Assembly (NCBI GenBank): GCA_001725415.1
Contig: MEGH01000063.1
Coordinates: 1-34,205 of the forward strand
DNA length: 34,205 nucleotides
Source of the DNA: Pseudonocardia sp. SCN 73-27
Lineage (GTDB): Bacteria; Actinomycetota; Actinomycetes; Mycobacteriales; Pseudonocardiaceae
Direction: 5' to 3'
In this document: positions 1-8,176 of the stretch, one piece after another
Numbering within the stretch: the stretch's first letter is position 1
How the letters are laid out: the number at the start of each line of letters is the position of its first letter
Position numbers and translations under genes: made by a program
The notes under the pieces: generated by a model
Database searches by the model: none
Told to the model about the DNA's origin: nothing
What the model saw: the letters and a program-made list of their open reading frames with translations, nothing else

Positions 1-256
1 GTGGACTCACAAGGTCCGATGTCATCACTCACAGTGCCCATCCCGCCGGAACCCAGCCCGGCGTGTCGGGCCGGAAACACCGATCTTGAAACAGTCCCGT
101 GTGATCAGCGCACCTTGGACCGCTCTCATGCCACGCTCGCGGTGGCCGGGTCTCGCACAGCCGGTTCCGCACGTCCGGGTCTCAGCGGGACGGCGCCGGG
201 GGCGTTCGGCGTTGCGGGACAACGGGGTCGCGTGGTTGATTCCCGGGGTGTCGATG

Positions 257-1369
257 ATGACCAGGGGCGCTGTGCTGCGCGAGGTACCGGGACGGTTCGA
301 GGTCGTCGAGCTGGAGCTCGACGACCCACGACCCGGTGAGCTGCGGGTCCGGATGGTGGCGAGCGGGCTGTGCCACTCCGACGACCACCACGCCACGGGC
401 GACCTGAAGGTCGGGCGGCTGCCGTTCGCGGGCGGCCACGAGGGTGCGGGCGTCGTCGACGCCGTCGGTCCGGGGACCACGGGTTTCGCCGAGGGTGACC
501 ACGTCGTGTTCACGTTCCTGCCCGTGTGCGGGCGCTGCCGCTGGTGCGCCCACGGCATGCAGAACCTCTGCGACCTCGGCGCTTCCCTGGCCACGGGCGC
601 GCGGTGGGAGGATCCGACGTCGTTCCGGCTCTCCCTCGACGGCGAGCCGGTCGCGCAGATGGCCGGCATCTCGACGTTCTGCGAGTACACGACGGTGTCG
701 ACGTCGTCGGCGGTGAAGGTGCCGTCGGACATTCCGCTGGAGGTCGCCTGTCTGACCGGCTGCGGCGTCGGCACCGGTTGGGGTGCGGCGGTCAACTCGG
801 CCGAGGTGCGCCCGGGCGACGTCGTGATCGTGATGGGCGTCGGCGGGATCGGGATGAACGCGGTGCAGGGCGCGGCGCACGCGGGCGCGGCCGTCGTCAT
901 CGCCGTGGACCCGGTGGAGTTCAAGCGCACCTCGGCACTGACGTTCGGCGCGACCCACGCCGTCGCCGACATCAAGGAGGCCGCCGAGCTGGCGCGGTCG
1001 ATGACCAACGGGCAGGGCGCCGACTCCTGCATCGTCTGCCCGGGCGTGATCACGGGAAAGCATGTGGGGCAAGGGGTACGGGCCGTCCGCAAGGCCGGGA
1101 CGTGCGTCGCGGTCGGGGTGGGTGACGTCCGCACCGGCGACGGCGACATCCCGCTCGCCGAGCTCGTCCTGTTCCAGAAACGCCTGCAGGGCAGCCTGTT
1201 CGGGGCCAGCGCCCCGACCGCCGACATCCCCGCCCAGCTGGAGCTCTACCGGCGCGGCATCCTCAAGCTCGACGAGCTCGTGACCCGCCGCTACACCCTC
1301 GACGAGGTCGCCCAGGGATTCGACGACATGCACGCCGGCCGCAACATCCGCGGCGTCGTCGTCTACTGA
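257..1369 (+). CDS. NDMA-type zinc alcohol dehydrogenase (probably mycofactocin-linked)
   Basis: Zinc-containing medium-chain dehydrogenase of about 370 residues that should oxidise alcohols to aldehydes in the cytoplasm. Seen: the catalytic-zinc segment GLCHSDDH (Cys39, His40), GGHEGAG (His61, Glu62), a structural-zinc lobe with Cys91, Cys94, Cys97 and Cys105, a GVGGIG nucleotide-binding turn, and the C-terminal LDELVTRRYTLDEVAQGF typical of the actinobacterial NDMA-dependent subfamily. In that family the NAD(H) is held tightly and re-oxidised by the mycofactocin system; no mycofactocin gene lies here, so the link is family knowledge. Start: two adjacent ATGs (254 and 257), and I take the second. 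The frame stays open upstream to a TTG at 86, but that stretch looks non-coding. No strong ribosome site is visible. The gene converges on prfC, with 12 bp between the stops. Confidence 0.88.
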   Translation: MTRGAVLREVPGRFEVVELELDDPRPGELRVRMVASGLCHSDDHHATGDLKVGRLPFAGGHEGAGVVDAVGPGTTGFAEGDHVVFTFLPVCGRCRWCAHGMQNLCDLGASLATGARWEDPTSFRLSLDGEPVAQMAGISTFCEYTTVSTSSAVKVPSDIPLEVACLTGCGVGTGWGAAVNSAEVRPGDVVIVMGVGGIGMNAVQGAAHAGAAVVIAVDPVEFKRTSALTFGATHAVADIKEAAELARSMTNGQGADSCIVCPGVITGKHVGQGVRAVRKAGTCVAVGVGDVRTGDGDIPLAELVLFQKRLQGSLFGASAPTADIPAQLELYRRGILKLDELVTRRYTLDEVAQGFDDMHAGRNIRGVVVY

Positions 1370-1381
1370 GACCGGACCCGG

Positions 1382-2986
1382 TCAGTCGGTGACGGTCCCC
1401 GCCAGGAGTGGCTCGAACGGGATGTCGGGGAACTTGCGGATGATCACTTCCATCCGCCATTTGTTGCTGAACACAGCCAGCCGCACCCCGTCGCTGCGCA
1501 CCAGGACCTCGCACTCGGACTGGGCCGACAGGGCGGCCTCGCCGGCCTCGTCGGTGACCCGCGCGATCTGGTAGGGCAGGACGTCGAGCCGGATCGGCGC
1601 CGAGAACTCCGACGCCATCCGGGCGGCGACGACGTCGAACTGCAGCGGCCCGACCGCGGCCAGCACGGGCGCCTGGTCGCCGCGCGCGTCCGAGCGCAGC
1701 ACCTGGATGACGCCCTCGCCGTCGAGCTGCTCGATGCCCCGACGGAACTGCTTGGTCTTGCCGGCGTCGGCGGTGCGCGCGACGGCGAAGTGCTCCGGCG
1801 CGAAGCTCGGGATCGGGGGGAACGTCACGGCGTCGTCGGCGTAGAGGGTGTCGCCGGGGCGCAGCGCGTTGGCGTTGACCAGGCCCACGATGTCACCCGG
1901 GAACGCCTCCTCGACGGTGGTGCGCTGGTTGCCGAAGACGGACTGCGCGTACTTGGTGGCGAACGGCTTGCCCGTGGCGCCGTGGGTGAGCACCATGCCG
2001 CGCTCGAACCGCCCGGAGTTGATGCGCAGGAACGCCATCCGGTCGCGGTGGGCCTTGTCCATGCCCGCCTGCACCTTGAACACGAGCCCGGACAGCGGCG
2101 CGTCGAGCGCGCGAGGGCGGCCCTCGGCGTCCTCGCGTTCCGACGGCGCCGGAGCCAGCTCGACCAGCGCGTCGAGCAGCCGGGCCACCCCGATGTTCGA
2201 CAGCGCCGCCCCGAACAGCACCGGGGTCGCCTTGCCCGACAGGAAGTCCTTCTCGTCGAACGTCGCGCCGATCTCGGCGAGCAGCGCGATCTCGTCCTGC
2301 GCCGTCGACCAGAAGTCGGGCTCCTCGGCGGCGATGACGTCGGGCGCGACCTTCTCGGCCGACGCACGGGTGGCGCCACCGGCGGCGCGGGTGAAACGGG
2401 TGAACTCGCCCGTCGACACCTCGATCAGCCCGCGCAGCTCGCCGGCCACACCGAGCGGCCAGGTGACGGGCATGGGGCGCAGCCCGATCGTCTGCTCCAC
2501 CTCGTCGAGCAGCTCGAGGGCCTCACGGCCCGGCCGGTCCCATTTGTTGACGAACGTGATGACCGGGATGTGCCGGGACCGGCAGACGTCGAACAGCTTG
2601 AGCGTCTGCGGTTCGAGGCCCTTCGCGGCGTCGAGCAGCATCACCGCGGCGTCGACCGCCGCGAGCACGCGGTAGGTGTCCTCGGAGAAGTCGCCGTGGC
2701 CCGGGGTGTCGAGCAGGTTGATGACGGCGCCGGAGTACTCGAACTGCAGCACGGCGCTGGACACCGAGATGCCGCGCTGGCGCTCCATCTCCATCCAGTC
2801 GGACGTGACGCCCTTGCGGCCGGACTTGCCGTGCACCGCACCCGCCGAGTCGATCACCTGCGCGTGCAGCGCCAGCGCCTCGGTGAGCGTCGACTTGCCC
2901 GCGTCGGGGTGGCTGATCACCGCGAACGACCGGCGGCGGTGCGCCTCGTCGACGATGCGGTCGGGGGTGGTGGGGGTGTCGCTCAT
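1382..2986 (-). CDS. prfC: Peptide chain release factor 3 (RF3)
   Basis: Translational GTPase of 534 residues, the usual RF3 length. Family role: it releases RF1/RF2 from the ribosome after peptide release. Seen: the P-loop HPDAGKST at residues 26-33, the switch II segment DTPGHGDFSEDTYR near residue 95, and a G4 motif written NKWD (more often NKLD in other bacteria). The GTPase domain is followed by the beta-barrel domain 2 and an RF3-type C-terminal domain ending in a WRMEVI segment. The start is the ATG at 2986, divergent from the methyltransferase; 159 bp separate the two starts. The frame is intact with no sign of decay. RF3 is non-essential in bacteria that have it. Confidence 0.95.
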   Translation of the reverse strand: MSDTPTTPDRIVDEAHRRRSFAVISHPDAGKSTLTEALALHAQVIDSAGAVHGKSGRKGVTSDWMEMERQRGISVSSAVLQFEYSGAVINLLDTPGHGDFSEDTYRVLAAVDAAVMLLDAAKGLEPQTLKLFDVCRSRHIPVITFVNKWDRPGREALELLDEVEQTIGLRPMPVTWPLGVAGELRGLIEVSTGEFTRFTRAAGGATRASAEKVAPDVIAAEEPDFWSTAQDEIALLAEIGATFDEKDFLSGKATPVLFGAALSNIGVARLLDALVELAPAPSEREDAEGRPRALDAPLSGLVFKVQAGMDKAHRDRMAFLRINSGRFERGMVLTHGATGKPFATKYAQSVFGNQRTTVEEAFPGDIVGLVNANALRPGDTLYADDAVTFPPIPSFAPEHFAVARTADAGKTKQFRRGIEQLDGEGVIQVLRSDARGDQAPVLAAVGPLQFDVVAARMASEFSAPIRLDVLPYQIARVTDEAGEAALSAQSECEVLVRSDGVRLAVFSNKWRMEVIIRKFPDIPFEPLLAGTVTD

Positions 2987-3145
2987 GGCTCCCCGACTCT
3001 ACCTGCGGGGACGGACGGGCCCGACGCCCGCCGACAGCTGCGGGAACGACCCGCACCCTCGTTCCTGCTCAGCGGAAGGGCTCTTGATCCCGAACGTCCG
3101 GATGCGCAGGCTCGGGGACGGCGTCGACGCGTCCCGGAGGTTCCA

Positions 3146-4177
3146 GTGCCCGATTCCCGCGCCGACGCCGCGCGCCTTCTCGAGATCGTCAACAGTGCCT
3201 GGATGCCGCAGGCCCTGCGAACGGCCGCCGAGCTCGGCGTCCCCGACCTGTTGGCCGACGGTTCCCGCACCGCCGCCGACCTGGCTTCTGCAAGCGGCGC
3301 GCACACGGCGTCGCTGCACCGGCTGCTCAGGGCACTGGTGACGATCGACGTGCTCGTCGAGGACGACGACGGTGCGTTCGCGCTGACCCCGATGGGCGGG
3401 CTGCTGCGCGCCGACGTCGACGGCACGGTGCGCGCGTGGACGATCTACCAGGGCCGCGACGTCTGGGACGAGTGGGGCCTGATGCGCGAGGCGATCCTCA
3501 CCGGGCGCAGCGGCCGCGAGATCGCGCACGGTGAGGGCGGCTTCGAGCCGTTGCGCGACGACCCCCGCCGTGCCGCGACGTTCAACTCCGCGATGGCCGA
3601 GCTGACCCGCCTCTCCGCCCGGGCGGTCGTCGCCGGCTGGGACTTCGGCCGCTACCCGCGCATCGCCGACATCGGCGGCGGCTACGGCGAGCTGCTCGGC
3701 GCGGTCCTGGGTGCGAACCCCGGCTGCCGCGGCATCCTGTTCGACCTGCCGCACGCCGTCGAGGCCGCCGGGGGGCACCTCGACAAGATGGGTGTGCGGG
3801 AGCGCTGCGAGATCGTCGACGGGAGCTTCTTCGAGGAGGTCCCCGGAGGCGCGGACCTGTACGTCCTCAAGAGCGTCCTGCACGACTGGGACGACGGCCG
3901 CGCCGCGGAGATCCTCGCGACGGTCGGCCGCGCGATGGGCCCGGACGCGCGGCTCCTGCTCGTCGAACGGCTGATGCCCGAACGCATGCAGGCCCGGCCC
4001 GAGCACCGGCTGCTCGCCCGTGCCGACATGAACATGCTGGTCGCGCATGCCGCCCCTGAGCGGACCGAGCGTCAGTGGCGGGACCTGTTGGGCGGCAGCG
4101 GGTTCGACGTCGTCACGATCACCCCGATCCCGGGCGCGGCCACGGCGATCGAGGCGGTGCCGGTCAGCGCAGGGTGA
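3146..4177 (+). CDS. SAM-dependent O-methyltransferase, dimerisation plus catalytic domain
   Basis: A 343-residue methyltransferase of the plant-COMT / hydroxyneurosporene-methyltransferase type. These enzymes have an N-terminal winged-helix dimerisation domain and a C-terminal Rossmann domain that methylates a hydroxyl of a small, often aromatic, substrate. Seen: N-terminal helices with AAELGVPDLLADG, SAM motif I as ADIGGGYGEL near residue 174, and the family catalytic segment LKSVLHDWDD with the His near residue 246. The start is GTG at 3146, five bases after a GGAGG at 3136-3140. The reading frame extends far upstream, but that part is antisense to prfC. The 3' end overlaps the convergent MOSC gene by 14 bp. 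The substrate cannot be read from the sequence. Confidence 0.85.
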   Translation: MPDSRADAARLLEIVNSAWMPQALRTAAELGVPDLLADGSRTAADLASASGAHTASLHRLLRALVTIDVLVEDDDGAFALTPMGGLLRADVDGTVRAWTIYQGRDVWDEWGLMREAILTGRSGREIAHGEGGFEPLRDDPRRAATFNSAMAELTRLSARAVVAGWDFGRYPRIADIGGGYGELLGAVLGANPGCRGILFDLPHAVEAAGGHLDKMGVRERCEIVDGSFFEEVPGGADLYVLKSVLHDWDDGRAAEILATVGRAMGPDARLLLVERLMPERMQARPEHRLLARADMNMLVAHAAPERTERQWRDLLGGSGFDVVTITPIPGAATAIEAVPVSAG

Positions 4178-4967
4178 CCTCGTCACCGACCCGGATCGTG
4201 CCGCCCTGCACCACCTCGGCGTAGCAGCCCGCGCACGGCAGCACCCCGAACCCGGGCACGTCGACGCGGTTGCGGGTCAGCACCGCTCGCACCGCCCGGG
4301 GTGACCGGGGCAGGTCGCCGTGCTCGAGGGTCGGCACCGAGCAGCGCGGCGTCGGCACCGAGATGCGCAGGACCGTCCACTCGCCGACGTGCAGCTCGCG
4401 GCCCACCCAGTCGTTCTCGACGAACGGCGGCGTCCCCGGCGGCGTCTCGAGCACCAGGTTGGGGCGGTAGCGGACGTGCTCGACGCCGACCTCGTCGAGG
4501 GTGGCGCTGGTGATCAGGTGCAGCGGCGCGTAGTCGACGAACGTCGTCCCCGGCGTGCCCATCCCGATCTCCAGCGTCGCCGCGGGCACGGCGGCCTCGA
4601 CGCCCTCGGCGAGCACGTCCTCCGGGTCGGGACGCTCGACGGTCGCGCCGTCGGGCCGGTCGGTCGCCACGTGCACGACCCGACCCAGCTCGGCCGACAG
4701 CCGGCCGTCGACGTCCGGGGACGCGGCATCGAGCGTCCACCCCGCCGGGGAGGTGATCACGACCTGGCCGCCGTCGACGGTCGCGGAGTACTTCAGCAGG
4801 TCGCGCCACAGCCGCGGGTGCTTGGCGGTGGCGACGAGCCCGGACTCGGCGTCGATGATCGCGACGCCGCGGTCGCGGCGCAGCCCCGCCGCGTCGACCC
4901 GCCCCTCGGAGATCCGCTCGCCCAGCATCGACTTCACCGGGTACCGCCACATCGTGGTGACCTGCAT
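4164..4967 (-). CDS. MOSC domain protein (YcbX/MOCOS-like)
   Basis: A 267-residue protein with an N-terminal beta-barrel (MOSC_N: MWRYPVKSMLGE near the start) and a C-terminal MOSC domain that ends with PCAGCYAEVVQGG. MOSC proteins bind or transfer the sulfur of the molybdenum cofactor, or act with a reductase on N-hydroxylated compounds. One Cys pair near the C-terminus (CAGC) fits the MOSC sulfur-carrier Cys. A molybdenum hydroxylase lies at 11.3 kb, so a cofactor role is possible, but the genes are not adjacent and no link is shown. The start is an ATG 58-67 bp from the divergent winged-helix gene. The 3' end overlaps the methyltransferase. Confidence 0.85.
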   Translation of the reverse strand: MQVTTMWRYPVKSMLGERISEGRVDAAGLRRDRGVAIIDAESGLVATAKHPRLWRDLLKYSATVDGGQVVITSPAGWTLDAASPDVDGRLSAELGRVVHVATDRPDGATVERPDPEDVLAEGVEAAVPAATLEIGMGTPGTTFVDYAPLHLITSATLDEVGVEHVRYRPNLVLETPPGTPPFVENDWVGRELHVGEWTVLRISVPTPRCSVPTLEHGDLPRSPRAVRAVLTRNRVDVPGFGVLPCAGCYAEVVQGGTIRVGDEVTLR

Positions 4968-5034
4968 CGCCGCAGCATAGGTGCCTCACACTTGCGGTCA
5001 GGGCCTGACCGCTACGTGCGCGAGCATGGGCGTC

Positions 5035-6138
5035 ATGCAGAACCGGCTGTCGTCCCGCGCGCTCGGCCGCGCCACGCTCGCCCGGCAGCTCCTGCTCGAC
5101 CGCGCCGACCTGGCCGTCCACGACGCCGTCGCCCATCTCGGCGGGGTGCAGGCCCAGGAGCCGCAGGAGCCGTTCATCGGGCTGTGGTCGCGGCTGCGCG
5201 GGTTCGACCCGGCCGTGCTGTCGGACCTGCTCGTCGACAGGAAGGTCGTACGGACGACCCTGATGCGCCGCACCATCCACCTCGTCACCGCCGACGACGC
5301 GCTGGCCTGGCGGTCCCGGCACGACGCGATGCTGCGCCAGCGGATGCTCGGCGTCTACCGGCAGGACCTGGCGGGGATCGACCTCGACGAGCTCGCCGCC
5401 GCGGGCCTCGCGCTGATGGCCGACGGGGAGCCGCGCACGCAGACCGAGGTCGGCCGGGCGCTGGGTGAGCGCTGGCCGGGACCGGGCCCACGCGTGCTGG
5501 GCGAGGCCGTCGTCGCGACGCTCGTGCCGATGGCGCAGCTGCCCCCGCGCGGGATGTGGCGCGTCAACGCCGGCGTGCGGAACCAGACCCTCGCCGCCTG
5601 GCTCGGCCGCGACGTCGATCCGCCCGTTGCCGACGGGACCGACCCCGTCGGGGAACTGCTGGTGCGTCGCTACCTGGCCGCCTACGGCCCCGCCGCGAGC
5701 GCCGACCTCCGGGCCTGGTGCGGGCTGGCCGGACTGCCCGCCGCCGTTGCGGCCGTGCGGCCGGAGCTGATCGCGTTCCGCGACGACCGCGGCCGTGAGC
5801 TGCTCGACCTCCCCGACGCCGCGCGCCCCGACCCCGACACCCCCGCGCCGGTGCGGTTCCTACCCGCCTTCGACAACGCGATCCTCGGCTACGACGACCG
5901 CAGCCGGATCGTCGACGACGCCCACCGCGGGCTCTCGGTCGCGGGGGAGCGGGCGGTGCTCGTCGACGGGCGAGTGGCGGCGACGTGGATCGTCGCCGAC
6001 GGCGTGGTCGTCGTGACCCCGTTGCGTCGCTTCACGCGCGCCGACCGAGCCGCCGTCGCCGAGGAGGGCCGGCACGTCGCCTCGTTTCTCTCCGACGGCG
6101 AGCACGACCGGGTCCGGGTGGTGGCGTCATCGCGCTGA
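5035..6138 (+). CDS. Winged-helix DNA-binding protein, AlkZ-like DNA glycosylase family
   Basis: Member of the HTH_42 / AlkZ-YcaQ family (about 367 residues), which contains tandem winged-helix folds. Some characterised members are DNA glycosylases that unhook alkylated bases and interstrand crosslinks. Seen: the N-terminal SSRALGRATLARQLLLDR, then GGVQAQEPQEPF with a Gln-Ala-Gln at residues 39-41. This matches the Q-x-Q catalytic motif known in AlkZ. Later come RRTIHLVTADDA and a C-terminal LPAFDNAILGYDDRSRI, both family signatures. The start is uncertain: ATG at 5035 or 5026, with the frame open to a GTG at 4981. I prefer 5035 because the family usually begins a few residues before the LSxRAL motif. 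Divergent from the MOSC gene. Confidence 0.8.
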   Translation: MQNRLSSRALGRATLARQLLLDRADLAVHDAVAHLGGVQAQEPQEPFIGLWSRLRGFDPAVLSDLLVDRKVVRTTLMRRTIHLVTADDALAWRSRHDAMLRQRMLGVYRQDLAGIDLDELAAAGLALMADGEPRTQTEVGRALGERWPGPGPRVLGEAVVATLVPMAQLPPRGMWRVNAGVRNQTLAAWLGRDVDPPVADGTDPVGELLVRRYLAAYGPAASADLRAWCGLAGLPAAVAAVRPELIAFRDDRGRELLDLPDAARPDPDTPAPVRFLPAFDNAILGYDDRSRIVDDAHRGLSVAGERAVLVDGRVAATWIVADGVVVVTPLRRFTRADRAAVAEEGRHVASFLSDGEHDRVRVVASSR

Positions 6139-6241
6139 GCCTTCGCCGTGTGCGGCCGGGACCCTGCACTTTGGTGCACTGACCGGGATCGGAATGCGTC
6201 ATTAACCTCGCCCGACAACGGTCCCGGACAAGGGAGTTCTG

Positions 6242-6718
6242 ATGACCACCACATTTCCGGCGAAGTCTCTCGATCCTGCGCACATCGGCGGCGGAACACG
6301 CCATTGGCATCCGTTCACCCCGTACAGCACCGATGTCGAGCTGAAGATCTTCACCGCGGATCTCGCCCGCAACGAGACCGTCGTGCTGCTGCGCGCGAAA
6401 GCGGGAGCGCAGCTCGGCGTGCACGATCATTTCGGCCGGGTCCTCGCGTACTCGATCGCGGGCCGGTGGAGCTACGCCGAACACGACTGGACCGCCGACG
6501 AGGGCGACTTCGTCTACGAGGTCGCGAACAGCCGGCACACGTTGGTGGCCGACCCGACGGCCGACATCGTCCTGTTCATCTACCTCGAGGGGCCGATCCA
6601 TTTCCTCGACGGCGACGGCAACGTCGTCGGCATCGAGACGGCGAAGACGTTCGCCGATCGCTACCTGCAGTTCTGTCGCGACAACGGGTACCCTGAGCCG
6701 GATCTCGCCCCGTTCTAG
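6242..6718 (+). CDS. Cupin dioxygenase of the 2,4'-dihydroxyacetophenone dioxygenase family
   Basis: A 158-residue single-domain cupin. Seen: HWHPFTPYSTDVELK near the N-terminus, then GVHDHFGRVLAYSIAGRW with His61 and His63, and His99 in ANSRHTL. The spacing His-x-His then 36 residues to the third His matches the iron ligands I recall for 2,4'-dihydroxyacetophenone dioxygenase, which cleaves a C-C bond in an aromatic hydroxyketone. The true substrate is unknown; many relatives are annotated only as cupins. The start is an ATG with GGGAG five bases upstream. A LuxR-type regulator begins 38 bp downstream on the same strand and may control or share the transcript. Confidence 0.8.
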   Translation: MTTTFPAKSLDPAHIGGGTRHWHPFTPYSTDVELKIFTADLARNETVVLLRAKAGAQLGVHDHFGRVLAYSIAGRWSYAEHDWTADEGDFVYEVANSRHTLVADPTADIVLFIYLEGPIHFLDGDGNVVGIETAKTFADRYLQFCRDNGYPEPDLAPF

Positions 6719-6756
6719 GGGCTCGTCACCGGCCACGCGGCGGCGGAGGTGGAACG

Positions 6757-7569
6757 TTGGCCGTTCCCGCCCGGTCCACGATGCGGGCCCGCGACTACGA
6801 CCGTGCCATCGCCGTGCTCGACCGCTGCGTCGACGTCGAAAGCGTCGAGTGCCTCCAGCAGGAACTGCTGGAGGCACTCGGTTCGGTGTACGGATGCCGG
6901 CACACCGCCTTCTTCCGCACCGCGGCGTTCACCCGTACGTTCGCCGATCCCGACCCGGTGATGAACGGCCGCATTCCCGGGATCATCGACGAGTACCGCG
7001 AACGCTGGTTCGGCCACGACGTCATGTTCACCCGCGAGTCGATGGACAGAATTCGTGACTCGGGGGTCAGCGCATTGATCCAGCTCGAGCCGCGTCGTAT
7101 TCCCGACGCGGCCCGTGCGTATCTCGATCATTTCGTGTTCCGCCGGGGCCTGCACTCGGTGTGCGCGCTCGACCTGGACCTGCCGGAGGGCTCGCGCGGC
7201 GTGGTCGGCATCTTCCACGAGGGCGCCGACGAGCTGGCCGCCGCCGACCTCGCCGGCTTCTCCGTGATCGTGCGGCAGCTGTCCGCGGTGTCGCGACGAC
7301 TGCCCGCCGCGCCGCCGGCCGTCACCCTCGACGTGCTCACGCCGCGGCTGCGGGAGGTCGCCGCGCTCGTCGGCGAGGGCGCCACCAACGCGGCGATCGC
7401 CCGCAGGACCGGGTTGACGCTCGACACCGTCAAGAAGTACGTCAGCCAGATCCTGGAGCGGACCGGCTGCGCGAACCGCACGGAGCTGGCGCTGTTGGCG
7501 GTGCGGCCTCAGCGTCGCGACGACTCCACGGCGACCGGACGCCACTCGCAGGCGACGGGGCGCCAGTAG
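6757..7569 (+). CDS. LuxR-family transcriptional regulator
   Basis: A 270-residue regulator with an N-terminal region of about 185 residues (no named domain recognised; possibly GAF/autoinducer-like) and a C-terminal LuxR helix-turn-helix from about residue 194. The HTH reads LTPRLREVAALVGEGATNAA, followed by IARRTGLTLDTVKKYVSQIL. The start is TTG at 6757, with a GGAGG (6745-6749) seven bases upstream. An ATG at 6781 is the alternative. The gene follows the cupin at 38 bp and is a likely local regulator. Its last 60 bp overlap the end of an opposite-strand remnant. The final 18 residues after the HTH look like low-complexity extension, possibly gained when the downstream region was rearranged. 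Confidence 0.85.
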   Translation: MAVPARSTMRARDYDRAIAVLDRCVDVESVECLQQELLEALGSVYGCRHTAFFRTAAFTRTFADPDPVMNGRIPGIIDEYRERWFGHDVMFTRESMDRIRDSGVSALIQLEPRRIPDAARAYLDHFVFRRGLHSVCALDLDLPEGSRGVVGIFHEGADELAAADLAGFSVIVRQLSAVSRRLPAAPPAVTLDVLTPRLREVAALVGEGATNAAIARRTGLTLDTVKKYVSQILERTGCANRTELALLAVRPQRRDDSTATGRHSQATGRQ

Positions 7570-7877
7570 CGGGCGAAAGCGGCGACGGCGATCGGGTCGT
7601 CGCCGAGCAGGTGCAACGCCGGGGCCGGGACCCGGCCGCCCGCGGTCACGACTCGCGGGCGGAGCGCCCGGTCGGCCGTCTCGCGCTCCGCCGGCCAGTG
7701 CCCGACGCTCACCAGGAAGACGACGGTGCCGCCCAGGTCGGTCCTCGCCAGACCCGCGACGACCGCCGGGTCCGGTGCCCCGCCCGACACCGCCGTCCCG
7801 ACGACGACCAGGTCCGGGGTGTCGCCGAGCGCCGCTGCGAGCCGGGCCGCGGCGTCGGCGGCGGGCCCGGGCCCGGC
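7509..7877 (-). pseudogene. Unidentified gene remnant (C-terminal piece, possibly flavodoxin-like)
   Basis: The reverse strand carries an open frame with good actinobacterial codon bias. It begins abruptly next to the end of the thiolase fragment and stops at 7509. The readable product has a DLVVVGTAVSGGAPD segment, then GGTVVFLVSVGHWPAERE and FARYWRPVA near its end. The alternating hydrophobic strands resemble the second half of a flavodoxin or FMN-reductase fold, but I do not recognise a family with confidence. No convincing start exists: the first GTG, at 7790, falls inside a beta-strand-like segment. The frame differs from that of the thiolase fragment, so this looks like the tail of a gene whose beginning was deleted. 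Confidence 0.45.
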
Positions 7878-7879
7878 GG

Positions 7880-8152
7880 TCAGGACTGTCGCGCGTTCTC
7901 GGTGTTGAGGATCGGGATGCCGGCGAGCCCGGTGTCCTTGAGCGCAACCTGCCCGCGGATCATCTCCTGCCCCGACAGCACGCCCGCGGCGGCGTTGGAG
8001 AACACGGCGGACTGCACATCGCGCGGCGTCAGGTCGGCGTCGTCGAGCGCGGCGGCGACAGCCTCGGCGGCCAGGGAGCCGAGCGACCGGTCGAGGTGCT
8101 TGCCGAACGGGGTGGTGGCGATGCCGGTGACGGCGACCTCGCGCAGGCTCAC
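7880..8152 (-). pseudogene. Thiolase N-terminal fragment, truncated before the catalytic Cys
   Basis: The first 87 or so residues match the N-terminus of thiolase/acetyl-CoA acetyltransferase-like proteins: REVAVTGIATTPFGKHLDRS, then QSAVFSNAAAG, then GIPILNTENA. In intact relatives ENA is followed at once by C-A-S, with the nucleophilic Cys. Here the frame continues for only three more codons (Arg-Gln-Ser) and stops at 7880. The start is GTG at 8152, with AAGGAG (8161-8166) eight bases upstream, so the 5' end is intact and probably still translated. The gene lies 24 bp after the CMD gene in the same direction. It cannot be a working thiolase. Confidence 0.8.
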
Positions 8153-8176
8153 TGCTGGGTCTCCTTGTCGGGGGTG

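Noticed and set aside
1-339. A 112-residue frame open at the window start
   Set aside because: It overlaps the alcohol dehydrogenase start in another frame, is Arg-rich with no recognisable motif, and has no ribosome site.
6165-6178. Short dyad TGCAC-N4-GTGCA upstream of the cupin gene
   Set aside because: Five-base arms occur by chance at this frequency, and no promoter boxes are well placed around it.
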